Shown here: positions 8,672-17,673 of the stretch, one piece after another
How positions within the stretch are numbered: the first letter of the stretch is position 1
How the letters are laid out: the number at the start of each line of letters is the position of its first letter
NCBI GenBank assembly: GCA_011364975.1
Contig: RDOE01000036.1
Coordinates: 1 to 33,457 of the forward strand
Reading direction: 5' to 3'
Origin: Promethearchaeota archaeon
Lineage (GTDB): Archaea > Asgardarchaeota > Lokiarchaeia > Sigyniarchaeales > SOKP01
DNA length: 33,457 bases
Notes under the pieces: generated by a model
Databases searched by the model: none
Told to the model about the DNA's origin: nothing
What the model saw: the letters and a program-made list of their open reading frames with translations, nothing else
Position numbers and translations under genes: made by a program

Positions 8672-9526
8672 ATGATTTTGCAAGGAAATTTCCAATTTTT
8701 TGATATTTGGGATTCTGTTGAGTCAAGTCTCTACTATGTAATTATTGGATATTATGTTTTAATATTCTTCTACTTTTTATTAATGAGATTTCGCACTTCA
8801 AAGAAGCTATATTGGCTATATTTTTCATTATTGTTTCTATGTTTAGCTATAGGGCGAGTATTTTTTATAATATACTATTTTTATACTCCCGAGTTAAAGG
8901 GAATTATAAGTGACGCTGAAATTGTTTCACAGTTAATGATCTATTACCGATTAGCTACTTTCGCTACGTGGTTGGGGATTTCGTGTCTTATGGGTGTACT
9001 TGGTACATTAATCTTCCCACCACTGACAAATTCTACAGAGACGAGAATAGGAAATAATTTTGCTGATAAAATTAAACTTTTCTTCCAAAATAAGAGTGTT
9101 CGAAATTTATTGAAATTTCTGTTAATAATTATCCCAATACTTGTGGCAATTTTAGCTCTAATACTTTCAGATGCTTTATTTATGGATCCTGATTTTGTTG
9201 ATGAATATGGTGTTCCTCAATCAAGTTTAATAGTAATTTTTGGATACCCGGTGGGGAGGGCTGTTTTAAACTTTATCTTATTGCCTTTGTTTGTAGCAAT
9301 AATTCCATTCATGTTTATCTATTTAGCGATTAAAACTTTCGGCGTTTTAAGAAGATCCTATGCTTTAAATGCAATAGGCTTTTTTCTATACTTTATTGGC
9401 AGAATATTGCAAGGATTGCTTGATACTATGGGAGCGACTAATACGCGTGCAATATTGCCTCCATTATTAATATTATTATCACTCTTGTTAATAGTAATTG
9501 CTAATAATTATGAACAATTAAAGTAA
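8672..9526 (+). CDS. Polytopic membrane protein with about seven helices
   Basis: 284 residues, not recognised. Hydrophobic segments fall at about 20-37, 45-70, 90-112, 143-165, 190-220, 232-250 and 258-277, giving about seven transmembrane helices. A charged loop after helix 3 (TRIGNNFADKIKLFFQNKS) is probably on the cytoplasmic side, and a short acidic loop (DPDFVDEYG) follows helix 4. No retinal-binding lysine motif, transporter signature or catalytic motif is evident. It is the first gene of a plus-strand series but is separated from the coiled-coil gene by 127 bp, so co-transcription is uncertain. Number of helices and N-out/C-in topology are read by eye. Confidence 0.75.
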   Translation: MILQGNFQFFDIWDSVESSLYYVIIGYYVLIFFYFLLMRFRTSKKLYWLYFSLLFLCLAIGRVFFIIYYFYTPELKGIISDAEIVSQLMIYYRLATFATWLGISCLMGVLGTLIFPPLTNSTETRIGNNFADKIKLFFQNKSVRNLLKFLLIIIPILVAILALILSDALFMDPDFVDEYGVPQSSLIVIFGYPVGRAVLNFILLPLFVAIIPFMFIYLAIKTFGVLRRSYALNAIGFFLYFIGRILQGLLDTMGATNTRAILPPLLILLSLLLIVIANNYEQLK

Positions 9527-9653
9527 TTGAAATAGCAATCTTTTCTTTTATCTTATTATTCCTATATAAATAATGAGCTTAAAATTAAAAAGAAATTTTA
9601 GCAATAATTAATTAAAGAATTTTATTTAAAATTATAAATTTTTAATTTGAATT

Positions 9654-11291
9654 ATGTCAATTCATGGAAATCAATATATTTTACCATTATTTAATAGTGA
9701 GAAAAGTATCCCTCCTGTAAAAGAAAATGATGAGTTAGCATTAGCTTTTTTTCTTTTGACGAAAGACTTAAAACCAAATGAGAAGGTACTATCATTTGCT
9801 AAATTATTGTGGCCATTTTTATGTATTCAGGGAGTATTAAGTACCCATATTATATTAGATGGGCTACAGGTTTTTTCTAAAAAAGATAAATTAACTAACC
9901 CCCCAAGACAACCACAAATTGGACATATTTTAAGAAATATTGAAAATCTTTCTAAAATTGAGCAATTAAATAAGATAATCGAGATATTAACATATAAAGA
10001 TAGAGAGGCTGAAGAAATTGGGGAGGGCGAAGAGTCAGAATTTCAAAATTTAGAAATAGGAGGATTAGTAAATCCCAATTTTCTCAAAACCATAACTAAA
10101 TTATTATCATTAATAGAATATAAACCTATTGCGGAGTATATGCCTTTAGAAACAACATTTTCTACTGAAAAAGCTCTTGATATTGCGGAAAAATATCGAA
10201 ATATGGTAAATTACATGAAAGGGAATGCAATAAGATGGGATAGTATAATAGATTTAATTGGAAAAGAAGTTGAAAAATGGCTAATAGATTTAAATGTTCA
10301 ATTTAAGGATATTAGTTTGCGTTTTTCGTCACAAATCACAAAAACAAGTCAAACAATTGATTCTAACCAAATTCGGGACCAACTAGCCGTAGAAAAAGAC
10401 AAAATTGATCAATGGAAAGTAAACGAGAAGAAAAAAATAATAGAAAATATCTCTGTATTATTTAAAACTGGTGAACGAGTGTTAGAGGACATTTTAAAAA
10501 AAAACAAGATGTTTGTTCAGGCAGATAACCTAAAAGGAAGAGTTTTTGAAGAACTCACCAATTCTTTTGAAAATCATTTCAAATACCTAATTGATGAAGG
10601 TAATCATTTTGTTAATACCATTACCTCTTTAACAGAAAAGTATATGGAGTATAAGCAACGAGCATCTCAGATCGAAATAGATGCAGAAAACAATTTAATT
10701 AGTACTAAGAAGTCATTAGAAATGAAACTAAAAGATAGAGATGAGCATTTATCTCAATTCGAAAGAGAAAAGCAAGAACTAATCTCTACAATTGAGGAAG
10801 AAAGAAAAACGATTGAAAACTTATTTTTAGAGATTAAAAATATAATAAAAACAAAAAATGGCAATTGTATTCAAGAATCAAAAGAACTCATTTCATGGTC
10901 ACTAAATGATAGTCAATCTGATTTGTTTTCAAGGCCTATACAATGGATTTATATGCCATTATACATCATGTTTGCGGAAGAAGAGAATTCTGGAGAAGAA
11001 AATATGAAAATTATTTTTCCAGGTAATATTTCTAATAATCCTAATGAGATATACAGCGAATTATCTAATGACTTTGTTCAATTAAAAAATTTAGTATATA
11101 GTAAGATTGATGAAGATATAGCATTGAGGTCCAATTTTGAATTTTCAAGTGAAAATAAGAATCTTCTTGAAGATCAAAATTTGAATAAGAAGATTCAACA
11201 AGGAATTGCAATATTGAGAAATGTTAATATAATTACTAGCGATATTGAACAACAAATAAGAAATAATCTTAGTTTAATATTAAATATCTAA
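9654..11291 (+). CDS. Coiled-coil protein, 545 aa, function unknown
   Basis: A soluble, charged protein I cannot assign. The first 120 residues look globular, with a hydrophobic stretch around WPFLCIQGVLSTHIILDG. From about residue 180 to 400 the sequence is rich in Lys, Glu, Ile and Leu with heptad-like spacing, strongest around EMKLKDRDEHLSQFEREKQE, which indicates a long coiled coil. A further globular section (about 400-545) follows, containing a WSLNDSQSDLFSRPIQWIYM segment. No ATPase Walker motif is visible, so it is not an SMC/Rad50-type ATPase. It ends 13 bp before the first GNAT gene, suggesting one transcript and possibly a scaffold whose partners are the acetyltransferases. Confidence 0.75.
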   Translation: MSIHGNQYILPLFNSEKSIPPVKENDELALAFFLLTKDLKPNEKVLSFAKLLWPFLCIQGVLSTHIILDGLQVFSKKDKLTNPPRQPQIGHILRNIENLSKIEQLNKIIEILTYKDREAEEIGEGEESEFQNLEIGGLVNPNFLKTITKLLSLIEYKPIAEYMPLETTFSTEKALDIAEKYRNMVNYMKGNAIRWDSIIDLIGKEVEKWLIDLNVQFKDISLRFSSQITKTSQTIDSNQIRDQLAVEKDKIDQWKVNEKKKIIENISVLFKTGERVLEDILKKNKMFVQADNLKGRVFEELTNSFENHFKYLIDEGNHFVNTITSLTEKYMEYKQRASQIEIDAENNLISTKKSLEMKLKDRDEHLSQFEREKQELISTIEEERKTIENLFLEIKNIIKTKNGNCIQESKELISWSLNDSQSDLFSRPIQWIYMPLYIMFAEEENSGEENMKIIFPGNISNNPNEIYSELSNDFVQLKNLVYSKIDEDIALRSNFEFSSENKNLLEDQNLNKKIQQGIAILRNVNIITSDIEQQIRNNLSLILNI

Positions 11292-11304
11292 CTATTTTTA
11301 TAGT

Positions 11305-11979
11305 ATGATGAGTAACAAAAAGTTGGGATTTAAAAAAAAATTTGATCTTAAGAAAAAGACGCTTCGCACGCTATTCCTTCATATTGAAAAGGATAGCAAA
11401 AAGGGGATACTTGATGAAAGTCAAAAAGAAATCTTAGAAAAAGGTATGGTTTATACGCAGATGAAGTTACCTGTTGACAAAATCACCAAGGAATTCGAAG
11501 ATTCTTTAAAAGATAAAATCGAACATAACATATATAATGCTAAAATTCGAGAAGCTACGGAAAAGGATCTTAATATAGTTAAAGATATTTACAATAAAGC
11601 ATGGTTAACGTCAAATACACCATTTAGACCAATCGAAAAGGAAAGCTTGAAAACGATATTTGATGACCCAGATACTGTATTTCTTATCGCTAAAGTATTT
11701 GGAGTAGATGCAGGTTTTGTTATCTTAGATTTTGAGGGAAAGCAAAAGGAATATGGAATAATCGCTGGCCTTGGAATTTTACCTCGTTATCAACATAAAG
11801 GTTTGGGTACAATATTAGGATTAGCTGCTTGGAATTATTTTAAAGAAAAAGGCTTAAAAGAATTAAGATGTGAAGTATATAAACAGAATCAAAAATCATA
11901 TAACTTCATAAAAGGTCTTAATTTCGAAGAATTTGGAGAACAAGTTTATCGTAAAGAAGATTTTGAATTAAATGAGTAA
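11305..11979 (+). CDS. GNAT-family N-acetyltransferase, tandem copy 1
   Basis: Predicted to transfer an acetyl group from acetyl-CoA to an amine; the acceptor is unknown. The C-terminal GNAT domain (about residues 80-220) starts at AKIREATEKDL and carries the acetyl-CoA-binding motif A, LPRYQHKGLGT, with the Q-x-x-G-x-G signature at 163-168, followed by ELRCEVYKQNQKSYNFIKGL (motif B). An extra N-terminal region of about 78 residues, basic and then helical, precedes it. ATG at 11305 and 11308 are equivalent starts. It lies 13 bp after the coiled-coil gene and 66 bp before a clearly paralogous GNAT, so the pair arose by tandem duplication. Both copies keep the N-terminal region, so it is probably functional. 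Confidence 0.88.
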   Translation: MMSNKKLGFKKKFDLKKKTLRTLFLHIEKDSKKGILDESQKEILEKGMVYTQMKLPVDKITKEFEDSLKDKIEHNIYNAKIREATEKDLNIVKDIYNKAWLTSNTPFRPIEKESLKTIFDDPDTVFLIAKVFGVDAGFVILDFEGKQKEYGIIAGLGILPRYQHKGLGTILGLAAWNYFKEKGLKELRCEVYKQNQKSYNFIKGLNFEEFGEQVYRKEDFELNE

Positions 11980-11983
11980 TGAA

Positions 11984-12006
11984 AATAAACCTTATTATGG
12001 TTTATT
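11984..12006. repeat. Inverted repeat between the tandem GNAT genes
   Basis: AATAAACC-N7-GGTTTATT is a perfect 8-bp inverted repeat starting 4 nt after the first GNAT stop codon. It could form an RNA hairpin that ends or attenuates transcription before the second copy, although no T-run follows directly. Confidence 0.4.
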
Positions 12007-12045
12007 CATTTAGTATTCCATCCAAAATTCGCTTTAATTTTTATA

Positions 12046-12693
12046 ATGAATGAATCTAAACTTAGTTTTAAAAAAAAAGCAGTTAGGAACCTCTTTTTAA
12101 ATTATGAAAAGAAATTTAAAACCGAAGAAGAGATCGAAAAAGAATTAGAAACAACTGGAATGGCATATATCCAAATGAGACTCCCAGTTGAGAAGATCAC
12201 GGAAGAATATGAGGAAATAATAAGGAAAAGAGTTGAAAAGAACATTTTAAGAGCCAAGATTCGGGAGGCAACCAAAGAAGATTTAGATAGTGTAGTCTTT
12301 TTACACAATCGAAGTTGGATGACTTCAAGTACACCGTTTAGCCCTATATCTCATGAAACAATAAAAAAGATATTTGAATATCCTGATACTAAAATCCTAA
12401 TCGCTAAAGTATATGGAACTGATGGAGGGTTTGTAATTCTTGATTTTGAGGGAAATAATAAAGAATATGGAATAATTGCAGGTTTGGGCGTTTTACCAAG
12501 ATTTCAAAGAAAGGGACTTGGAACTGTTATCGGAATGGCTGCTTGGGATTACTTTAAGAAGCGAGGTGTAAAAGAACTTCGATGTGAGGTGTATAAAGAT
12601 AACAATGTTTCTTATAATTTTATCAAATCCTTAGGATTTGAAGAATATGACGTAATTGTGTACAAAGCTCAAGATTTTAATCTTAGTTCTTAG
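12046..12693 (+). CDS. GNAT-family N-acetyltransferase, tandem copy 2
   Basis: A paralogue of the preceding GNAT. It shares the same layout: an N-terminal helical region of about 68 residues (KKKAVRNLFLNYEKKF, then MAYIQMRLPVEKITEEYEE) and a GNAT domain from AKIREATKEDL. Motif A is PRFQRKGLGT, with Q154, G157 and G159 for acetyl-CoA pyrophosphate binding, then ELRCEVYKDNNVSYNFIKSL. Near-identical stretches include LDFEG, EYGIIAGLG and ELRCEVYK. No Shine-Dalgarno sequence is visible before ATG 12046. A short in-frame-independent overlap with an upstream extension of the next gene disappears when that gene is started at 12734. The acceptor substrate is unknown. Confidence 0.88.
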   Translation: MNESKLSFKKKAVRNLFLNYEKKFKTEEEIEKELETTGMAYIQMRLPVEKITEEYEEIIRKRVEKNILRAKIREATKEDLDSVVFLHNRSWMTSSTPFSPISHETIKKIFEYPDTKILIAKVYGTDGGFVILDFEGNNKEYGIIAGLGVLPRFQRKGLGTVIGMAAWDYFKKRGVKELRCEVYKDNNVSYNFIKSLGFEEYDVIVYKAQDFNLSS

Positions 12694-12697
12694 AAAA

Positions 12698-12712
12698 TTT
12701 AAATATATAAAA
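12698..12712 (+). promoter_or_regulatory. TATA box for a leaderless start at 12734
   Basis: TTTAAATATATAAAA is centred about 28 nt upstream of ATG 12734, the spacing expected when transcription begins at the start codon. It begins just after the upstream stop codon and decides the start of the next gene. Confidence 0.5.
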
Positions 12713-12733
12713 CCAATTGAATCTGAAAAAGAT

Positions 12734-13873
12734 ATGAATGAATATAGAAATATTGAGATCTTGAAAGGTTTTACTATATTTATCATCTTAATATCTAATT
12801 CAATTAAATATTGGATTGTTTTTCAAGATGAGATTTTAGTCACTTATCTTATTGGTTTCCCTATAATGATTTTTGAATTATTTGGTTCATTTTTATTTAT
12901 ATTTATAAATTCATTTACAGTTACATTTATACTCGAGAAAAAAATGGGTTGTGTTCCAGAGAAAAATAAAAGAAATAAGATAATCAAGCAAGGAATTTTT
13001 TTAATTTTGTTAGGTTTGCCATTTAATATAATCTTAAATCCATTAGTGATTTATCCTTTTAATCTATGGGGCTGGAATATTCTTACGTTTTTAGGTTTTT
13101 CTCAAATAATTTGTTACTTTGCTTATAAATTGGTGAGATGGACACGCATTATAATTGGATTAGCACTCATTTTTTTAACTTTCGGTATAAGAGAATTACT
13201 ATATATATGGAGGGATGTAAACCCGATAGCATATATATTAGACTTTATCATTGTTTCGCCATATCCTAATTATTCTTTATTACCATATGCTTCAATTTGT
13301 TTCTTTTCAACCGTTTTTGGAGAACTTTTTTATGAAGCAAAACTCTTAGATTCTAAAATTGCAGAGATTAATGCCATAACATCAATTTTAAAGTATGGAA
13401 TTGTTTTATTGATTATTGGATTACTTATTCCTATTGCTGAATTCCGACCAGTAATAACCTTAGAGGATTATGATCCAAATAAGTATCCCTTTATCGACAT
13501 ACTTCTAATCCTGAAATCACCATTTCTAGTATATATTCCGAATCTTCCAGGATTTTTACTAAAAGGAACTCCAGCTAATCTTTTTTTTAGTATGGGAATA
13601 GCATTATTATGCATGGGTTTAATTTTTTATTCAAATTATTATAAGCAAAATGCTACTAGAATTTCATATTATTTTACGCTACTTGGAAAGTTCTCCTTCA
13701 CATTATTATTTATTCAATTTATATTTCTTTATTGTTTTTATCATAGGTTATCTCTTCTCATTTTATATCCTTTTGTGCTAATATATCTCTTTTTGATAAG
13801 TATGATAATCTATTTATGGGAAAAATATATGAAGAAATTTCCTTATATTGACAAAATAATTCTAAAATTTTAA
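12734..13873 (+). CDS. Polytopic membrane protein, DUF1624/HGSNAT or acyltransferase-3-like
   Basis: About 379 residues with around ten transmembrane helices. The N-terminus, MNEYRNIEILKGFTIFIILI, resembles the R-x-x-x-(D/E)-x-x-(R/K)-G opening of membrane acyltransferases of the heparan-glucosaminide acetyltransferase/DUF1624 and acyltransferase-3 groups. A later LLPYASICFFSTVFGELFYE segment resembles their PLLPWxGyxxxGxxxGxL helix. The usual catalytic His after helix 1 is not clearly present (ISNSIKYW), so activity is uncertain. I start it at ATG 12734 rather than the upstream TTG at 12656 because of the well-placed TATA box and because the TTG would overlap the GNAT gene. It may modify surface glycans or lipids; that is inference. 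Confidence 0.7.
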   Translation: MNEYRNIEILKGFTIFIILISNSIKYWIVFQDEILVTYLIGFPIMIFELFGSFLFIFINSFTVTFILEKKMGCVPEKNKRNKIIKQGIFLILLGLPFNIILNPLVIYPFNLWGWNILTFLGFSQIICYFAYKLVRWTRIIIGLALIFLTFGIRELLYIWRDVNPIAYILDFIIVSPYPNYSLLPYASICFFSTVFGELFYEAKLLDSKIAEINAITSILKYGIVLLIIGLLIPIAEFRPVITLEDYDPNKYPFIDILLILKSPFLVYIPNLPGFLLKGTPANLFFSMGIALLCMGLIFYSNYYKQNATRISYYFTLLGKFSFTLLFIQFIFLYCFYHRLSLLILYPFVLIYLFLISMIIYLWEKYMKKFPYIDKIILKF

Positions 13874-13913
13874 TCCCAATCCAAAACCATTACTTTCTTA
13901 TTATTTATAATTA

Positions 13914-15347
13914 TTAATTAATAGTTTTGTTAGTTATTACTTCTATTTTTTGCGAGATTAAGGATTTATTAATTTCATCATTAATTTCAGAATAATATTT
14001 CAGTGCTTTCTTAAATGATAAAAGCGCTAAGGGTATGTTTTGTTCAATTTTATAAATTTCACCGATCTTATCAAAAATTTCAGCAGATTCTTTAAAATAT
14101 TCTTCAGTTTCATAAATTTCTAACGCTTCCTCATAAAATTTTATCGCTCTTGTAGAATCTTGAAGAAATTCATGGTATATCCTAGCAATTTCTTTTTCAA
14201 TTTCTGCAACCTTGATTTCATTACCATATTTTTTATATATATCAATTGCATAAGTGAAATAATCAATAGCTTTCTCATCTTCTCCCTTAATGGCATAAAA
14301 TTTCGCTAAATTATCGAGTACTAATGCTTCATTGATATGATCTTGTATTTCATAATTTCTTATTGTTTCAAGGCTTTTTAGAAAATAATTTTCAGCTTCA
14401 ATATCATGATCCCATAAAATATGCAACTTAGCGATGTAGAGATAACATTCCCATTCAAGTCTAGCCTTCAAAACTGTTGAGATTTGACTTTGAATTTTTT
14501 TAATTAATGCTATAGCATCATTTAAATACTGATATGCTTGATCATAATGCAGTTCTCCAATATAATAATAGACTTTTCCAAATTTTATGAGAGTTAGAAT
14601 AGTACCATACACATCTTTATGATTTGAAAAGTAATCTAGATTATTTTTTAAAATTCTTATTATTCGGTCATAATCTTTAAGACAAAATAATGTCTCAACT
14701 AAATTACTTGACGTTTTTACTGCTTCTTGTTCCAATTTCTCATTTTCGGCTAAATTTAAAGCTTTTTGGTAATTATTATAAGAATTTTCTAAATCATTTA
14801 ATAGATAATATACATTTCCGATATTGTTGAGAACTTGTATTAATTTTCTTTTGTCTTCACTTTGCTCTAAAATTTTTATAGTTCTATCAAAATGGTATAT
14901 AGCCTGATCAAAATAACCTATTTCTTCATTAATTAAACCCAATTCATTTTGGCATATAGCTATATTTAAGAGATCATTCACTTCTTCAAAGTTTTGAAGC
15001 GCTAATTTCAAATTTTTTATAGCAGAATGAAAATCTCTTTTCTTATAAAATAAACTAGCTTTATTTAATAAAATCGAGCCCATATCTTTGCCAGATTTCT
15101 CAGAATATGAAAGTTTTTTTTCAATCTCCCCTAATTCATCATCTATATCACTATCTTCTATAATATAATCATCATGATTTCCATTCTCTTTTTTAGCTAC
15201 TGTATTATAAAATAGGGATTCAGTCGATGGAAACTCATCTTTAATGATCAAATCTTTTTCAAGATTACTTATGAGAGGTTTATTACAATTATGGCAATAA
15301 CTCCAATACTTTTCAATGGGGCTTTTACAAAATGGACAATACAACAT
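13914..15347 (-). CDS. TPR-repeat protein with N-terminal zinc ribbon
   Basis: 477 residues. The N-terminus has a CPFC...CHNC zinc ribbon (C4, C7, C18, C21). An acidic linker (about 30-85) follows, then an almost continuous array of tetratricopeptide repeats (about 90-470), seen as repeated A-x-x-x-Y-x-x-A-L-x-x-x-x-x patterns such as NSYNNYQKALNLAE, KAIDYFTYAIDIYKKYG and RAIKFYEEALEIYETEE. TPR arrays bind protein partners, so it is probably an adaptor; no enzymatic domain is present. Its neighbour upstream on the same strand is a second TPR protein 105 bp away. A 16-bp palindrome (15379-15394) lies 32 bp upstream of the start. Partner unknown. Confidence 0.85.
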   Translation of the reverse strand: MLYCPFCKSPIEKYWSYCHNCNKPLISNLEKDLIIKDEFPSTESLFYNTVAKKENGNHDDYIIEDSDIDDELGEIEKKLSYSEKSGKDMGSILLNKASLFYKKRDFHSAIKNLKLALQNFEEVNDLLNIAICQNELGLINEEIGYFDQAIYHFDRTIKILEQSEDKRKLIQVLNNIGNVYYLLNDLENSYNNYQKALNLAENEKLEQEAVKTSSNLVETLFCLKDYDRIIRILKNNLDYFSNHKDVYGTILTLIKFGKVYYYIGELHYDQAYQYLNDAIALIKKIQSQISTVLKARLEWECYLYIAKLHILWDHDIEAENYFLKSLETIRNYEIQDHINEALVLDNLAKFYAIKGEDEKAIDYFTYAIDIYKKYGNEIKVAEIEKEIARIYHEFLQDSTRAIKFYEEALEIYETEEYFKESAEIFDKIGEIYKIEQNIPLALLSFKKALKYYSEINDEINKSLISQKIEVITNKTIN

Positions 15348-15452
15348 TTCTTTTTTTCAAATACTAATTATAGTGAAGAAGATAATCTTATCTTTTAAAA
15401 TTATTTAAAATGAGATTTCCGATAACATTTGTACTTTTTAACGAATTAAATT

Positions 15453-16382
15453 TTAGATTTTACCTTCAGAATTCTTCATTTCTGCCTCTATTTGTAAATC
15501 TGATAATCCTAATGACTTTAATAGAATTTTCAATTGTATAATTGAGTTTTTAGCATTAATTCTTTTAGCTAAATTTAGTGCTTTAATGTATTGGTCTTTT
15601 GCTTCTTTTAAGTTTCCTTGATATACCAAAATCTCACCAACATAACTCAAACCTTTAAGAATCAGTTCGATATAATTTGTATCAATAGCTAGATTTGTTC
15701 CTAGTTTGAAGTATCTAATTGATTCTTCATAATCTTGTTTTCTTTTTTGAATAATACCCAAGTTAAAGTAAGAAGTTATAATACCCTTATTATCTCTTAA
15801 TTTCTCAAAAGCTTCTAAAGATTTTATATATAATTCATAAACCACATCCCATTTACCCATACTCTCATGTATGTATACTAAATTTCCCAGGCAATCCAGT
15901 AAATTATAAATATCATTATTATCAGAACATATAGTACTACATTCAATGAATATGTCACACGCGTCGTCTAAATTATTTAATTTTATAAGATTAATACCAA
16001 TACCCTTTAAGCATGCAATTTCCTCGGGTATTTGGTTTAATTCTTTGTAAATATCCAAAGCAATATTATAATTTTCAATAGATTTTTGATAATCACCTCT
16101 TTTAAAGTAAAGGATACCTAGGATAGCATACACAGATGCTTGACCTAATCTGTCGCGCTGATTTTTAAAATGTTTTAAACAAATATTCAAATTAATCTCA
16201 GAATCCTTAAATTGACCTGCCTCTAATTGTAAAAAGGCCAGATTGCTTAACTCTTTTATATATTCGGATGTTTTACCTATTTGATCAAAATCACCTAAGG
16301 TTTTTTTTATTTGAGAAATTAATTTTTCAATTTCCTCTTTTGTTAGATTAACATCTTCATTTAGATACATGGATAAACCCAT
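15453..16382 (-). CDS. TPR-repeat protein
   Basis: 309 residues built almost wholly of tetratricopeptide repeats from about residue 40 to 290, for example KSIENYNIALDIYKELNQ, ESIRYFKLGTNLAIDTNY and EAKDQYIKALNLAKRINA. It lacks the zinc ribbon of the next gene and has no membrane segment or catalytic motif. The spacing and repeat style (LNNIGNVYYLL or FNLGIIQKRKQDYEE types) resemble LGN/kinesin-light-chain-like repeats used as protein-binding scaffolds. ATG 16382 is the longest start; the in-frame ATG at 16370 sits about 29 nt from a TTTTAAAATTT box (16394-16404), which would favour it as a leaderless start. Probable adaptor; partner unknown. Confidence 0.85.
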   Translation of the reverse strand: MGLSMYLNEDVNLTKEEIEKLISQIKKTLGDFDQIGKTSEYIKELSNLAFLQLEAGQFKDSEINLNICLKHFKNQRDRLGQASVYAILGILYFKRGDYQKSIENYNIALDIYKELNQIPEEIACLKGIGINLIKLNNLDDACDIFIECSTICSDNNDIYNLLDCLGNLVYIHESMGKWDVVYELYIKSLEAFEKLRDNKGIITSYFNLGIIQKRKQDYEESIRYFKLGTNLAIDTNYIELILKGLSYVGEILVYQGNLKEAKDQYIKALNLAKRINAKNSIIQLKILLKSLGLSDLQIEAEMKNSEGKI

Positions 16383-16512
16383 TTTATGAATTTTTTAAAA
16401 TTTAATGCTAATATTAGTTCAATTTAATAAAATTAGGTAAAAATCTTATAAAAAGAATCATCTTTTATTTAATTAAATCAAAGGAATAATTTTTAGAGAG
16501 AGCAATTGTAGC

Positions 16513-17619
16513 ATGAAAATTAAAGCGAGATTATGGGAAGAGTTAGAGGATCATAAGGTTAAATGTCAAGTATGTGCTAATAGATGTGTTGTTTTACCCG
16601 GAAAAGTAGGAATCTGTAGAACAAGAAAGAATTTCAATGGTGAGTTTTACACCCTTATTTATGGTTCTTTGATATCTAGTGGTAGCCTTGATCCAATAGA
16701 AAAAAAACCACTTTATAATTTTTGGCCGGGAGCAACAGCTTATTCAATTGCTTCTATTGGATGTTCCTTTAAATGCCAAAATTGCCAAAATTGGTCAATT
16801 AGCCAAGCAAATCCTTCTGATAATGGAAAGGATGGAACTTACGATTTAGCAGGCTTGGGGAATCGCAGTATGTCATTAATTGAGATGACCCCTGAAGAAC
16901 TGGTTAAAAAAGTTATACGAAGCGGAGCAAAAACCTTAGCATACACTTATAATGAACCTTTAATTTGGCATGAATGGATTATAGATACCACAAGGCTTCT
17001 AAAGAAAGAGAATATTAAAACTATATTAGTAACAAATGGTTATTCCACTCCAGAAGCTACGAAGGAATTAATTGATGTAGGTATCGACGCAGCTAACATT
17101 GATATTAAATCAATGTCCGATGAATTTTATAAAAAAATATGTGGGGTAAAATCCGTCAAACCAGTCTTAGATACAGCTAAAGAGTTTGTCTTAAAAGGTA
17201 TTCATGTTGAAATTACAAATCTAATCATTCCGGATTTAAATGATTCTGAAGATGAAATTAAAGAATTATCAAATTGGATATTAAAAAATCTTGGAAAGGA
17301 TACACCTCTACACTTTTCAGCTTATCATCCAGATTTCAAGGCACCCTCAGAAAAAAGCACACCATATGACACACTAAACCTTGCATTTGAAATAGCAAAA
17401 AGAATAGGATTAAATTTTGTATATGTCGGGAATATTCAACACAATAAAGGGAGCAATACATATTGTCCTAATTGTTCTCACCTGATTCTGGGTAGAAGCG
17501 GTTATAGGTTTACTAAAATTGATATTAAAGATGATCATAAATGCCCCAATTGTAATTATGATTTATCAAAAGCTATAAAAGGAGAGATAAATAGACATCC
17601 TTCACATAGGTTTTTTTAA
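16513..17619 (+). CDS. amrS: AmmeMemoRadiSam-type radical SAM enzyme (AmrS)
   Basis: 368 residues, a cytoplasmic [4Fe-4S] radical SAM protein of the group related to pyruvate-formate-lyase activators. The radical SAM cluster motif is C84-x3-C88-x2-C91 (GCSFKCQNCQNW). An N-terminal cysteine set (C18, C21, C25, C35; CQVCANRC...GICRTR) is typical of AmrS and could hold another metal site, as could the C-terminal CPNC...CPNC pair (from about residue 317). GSLISSGSLDPIEKKPLYNF is the family's signature segment. AmrS usually occurs with AMMECR1 and Memo proteins, but neither is in this window. The physiological reaction is not established. It is transcribed alone from a CTTATAAAAAG box (about 16445-16455). 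Confidence 0.88.
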   Translation: MKIKARLWEELEDHKVKCQVCANRCVVLPGKVGICRTRKNFNGEFYTLIYGSLISSGSLDPIEKKPLYNFWPGATAYSIASIGCSFKCQNCQNWSISQANPSDNGKDGTYDLAGLGNRSMSLIEMTPEELVKKVIRSGAKTLAYTYNEPLIWHEWIIDTTRLLKKENIKTILVTNGYSTPEATKELIDVGIDAANIDIKSMSDEFYKKICGVKSVKPVLDTAKEFVLKGIHVEITNLIIPDLNDSEDEIKELSNWILKNLGKDTPLHFSAYHPDFKAPSEKSTPYDTLNLAFEIAKRIGLNFVYVGNIQHNKGSNTYCPNCSHLILGRSGYRFTKIDIKDDHKCPNCNYDLSKAIKGEINRHPSHRFF

Positions 17620-17673
17620 CTTTTAATTTAAAATTGAGTTAAAAAAAAATAATAAAATAGAGTAAAAAAAATA
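17611..17673. terminator. T-rich convergent termination region
   Basis: The amrS stop codon lies in TTTTTTTAACTTTTAATTTA on the plus strand. The minus strand of 17640-17668 carries several T-runs opposite A-tracts for the convergent membrane-protein gene. No strong hairpin is seen; T-tract termination as in archaea is assumed. Confidence 0.45.

Noticed and set aside
9654..11291. Coiled-coil protein as an SMC or Rad50-type ATPase
   Set aside because: No Walker A, Walker B or signature motif is present at either end.
15379..15394. AAGATAA-TC-TTATCTT palindrome upstream of the zinc-ribbon TPR gene as an operator
   Set aside because: Seven-base arms are expected dozens of times by chance in a window this long and AT-rich; noted only as context.
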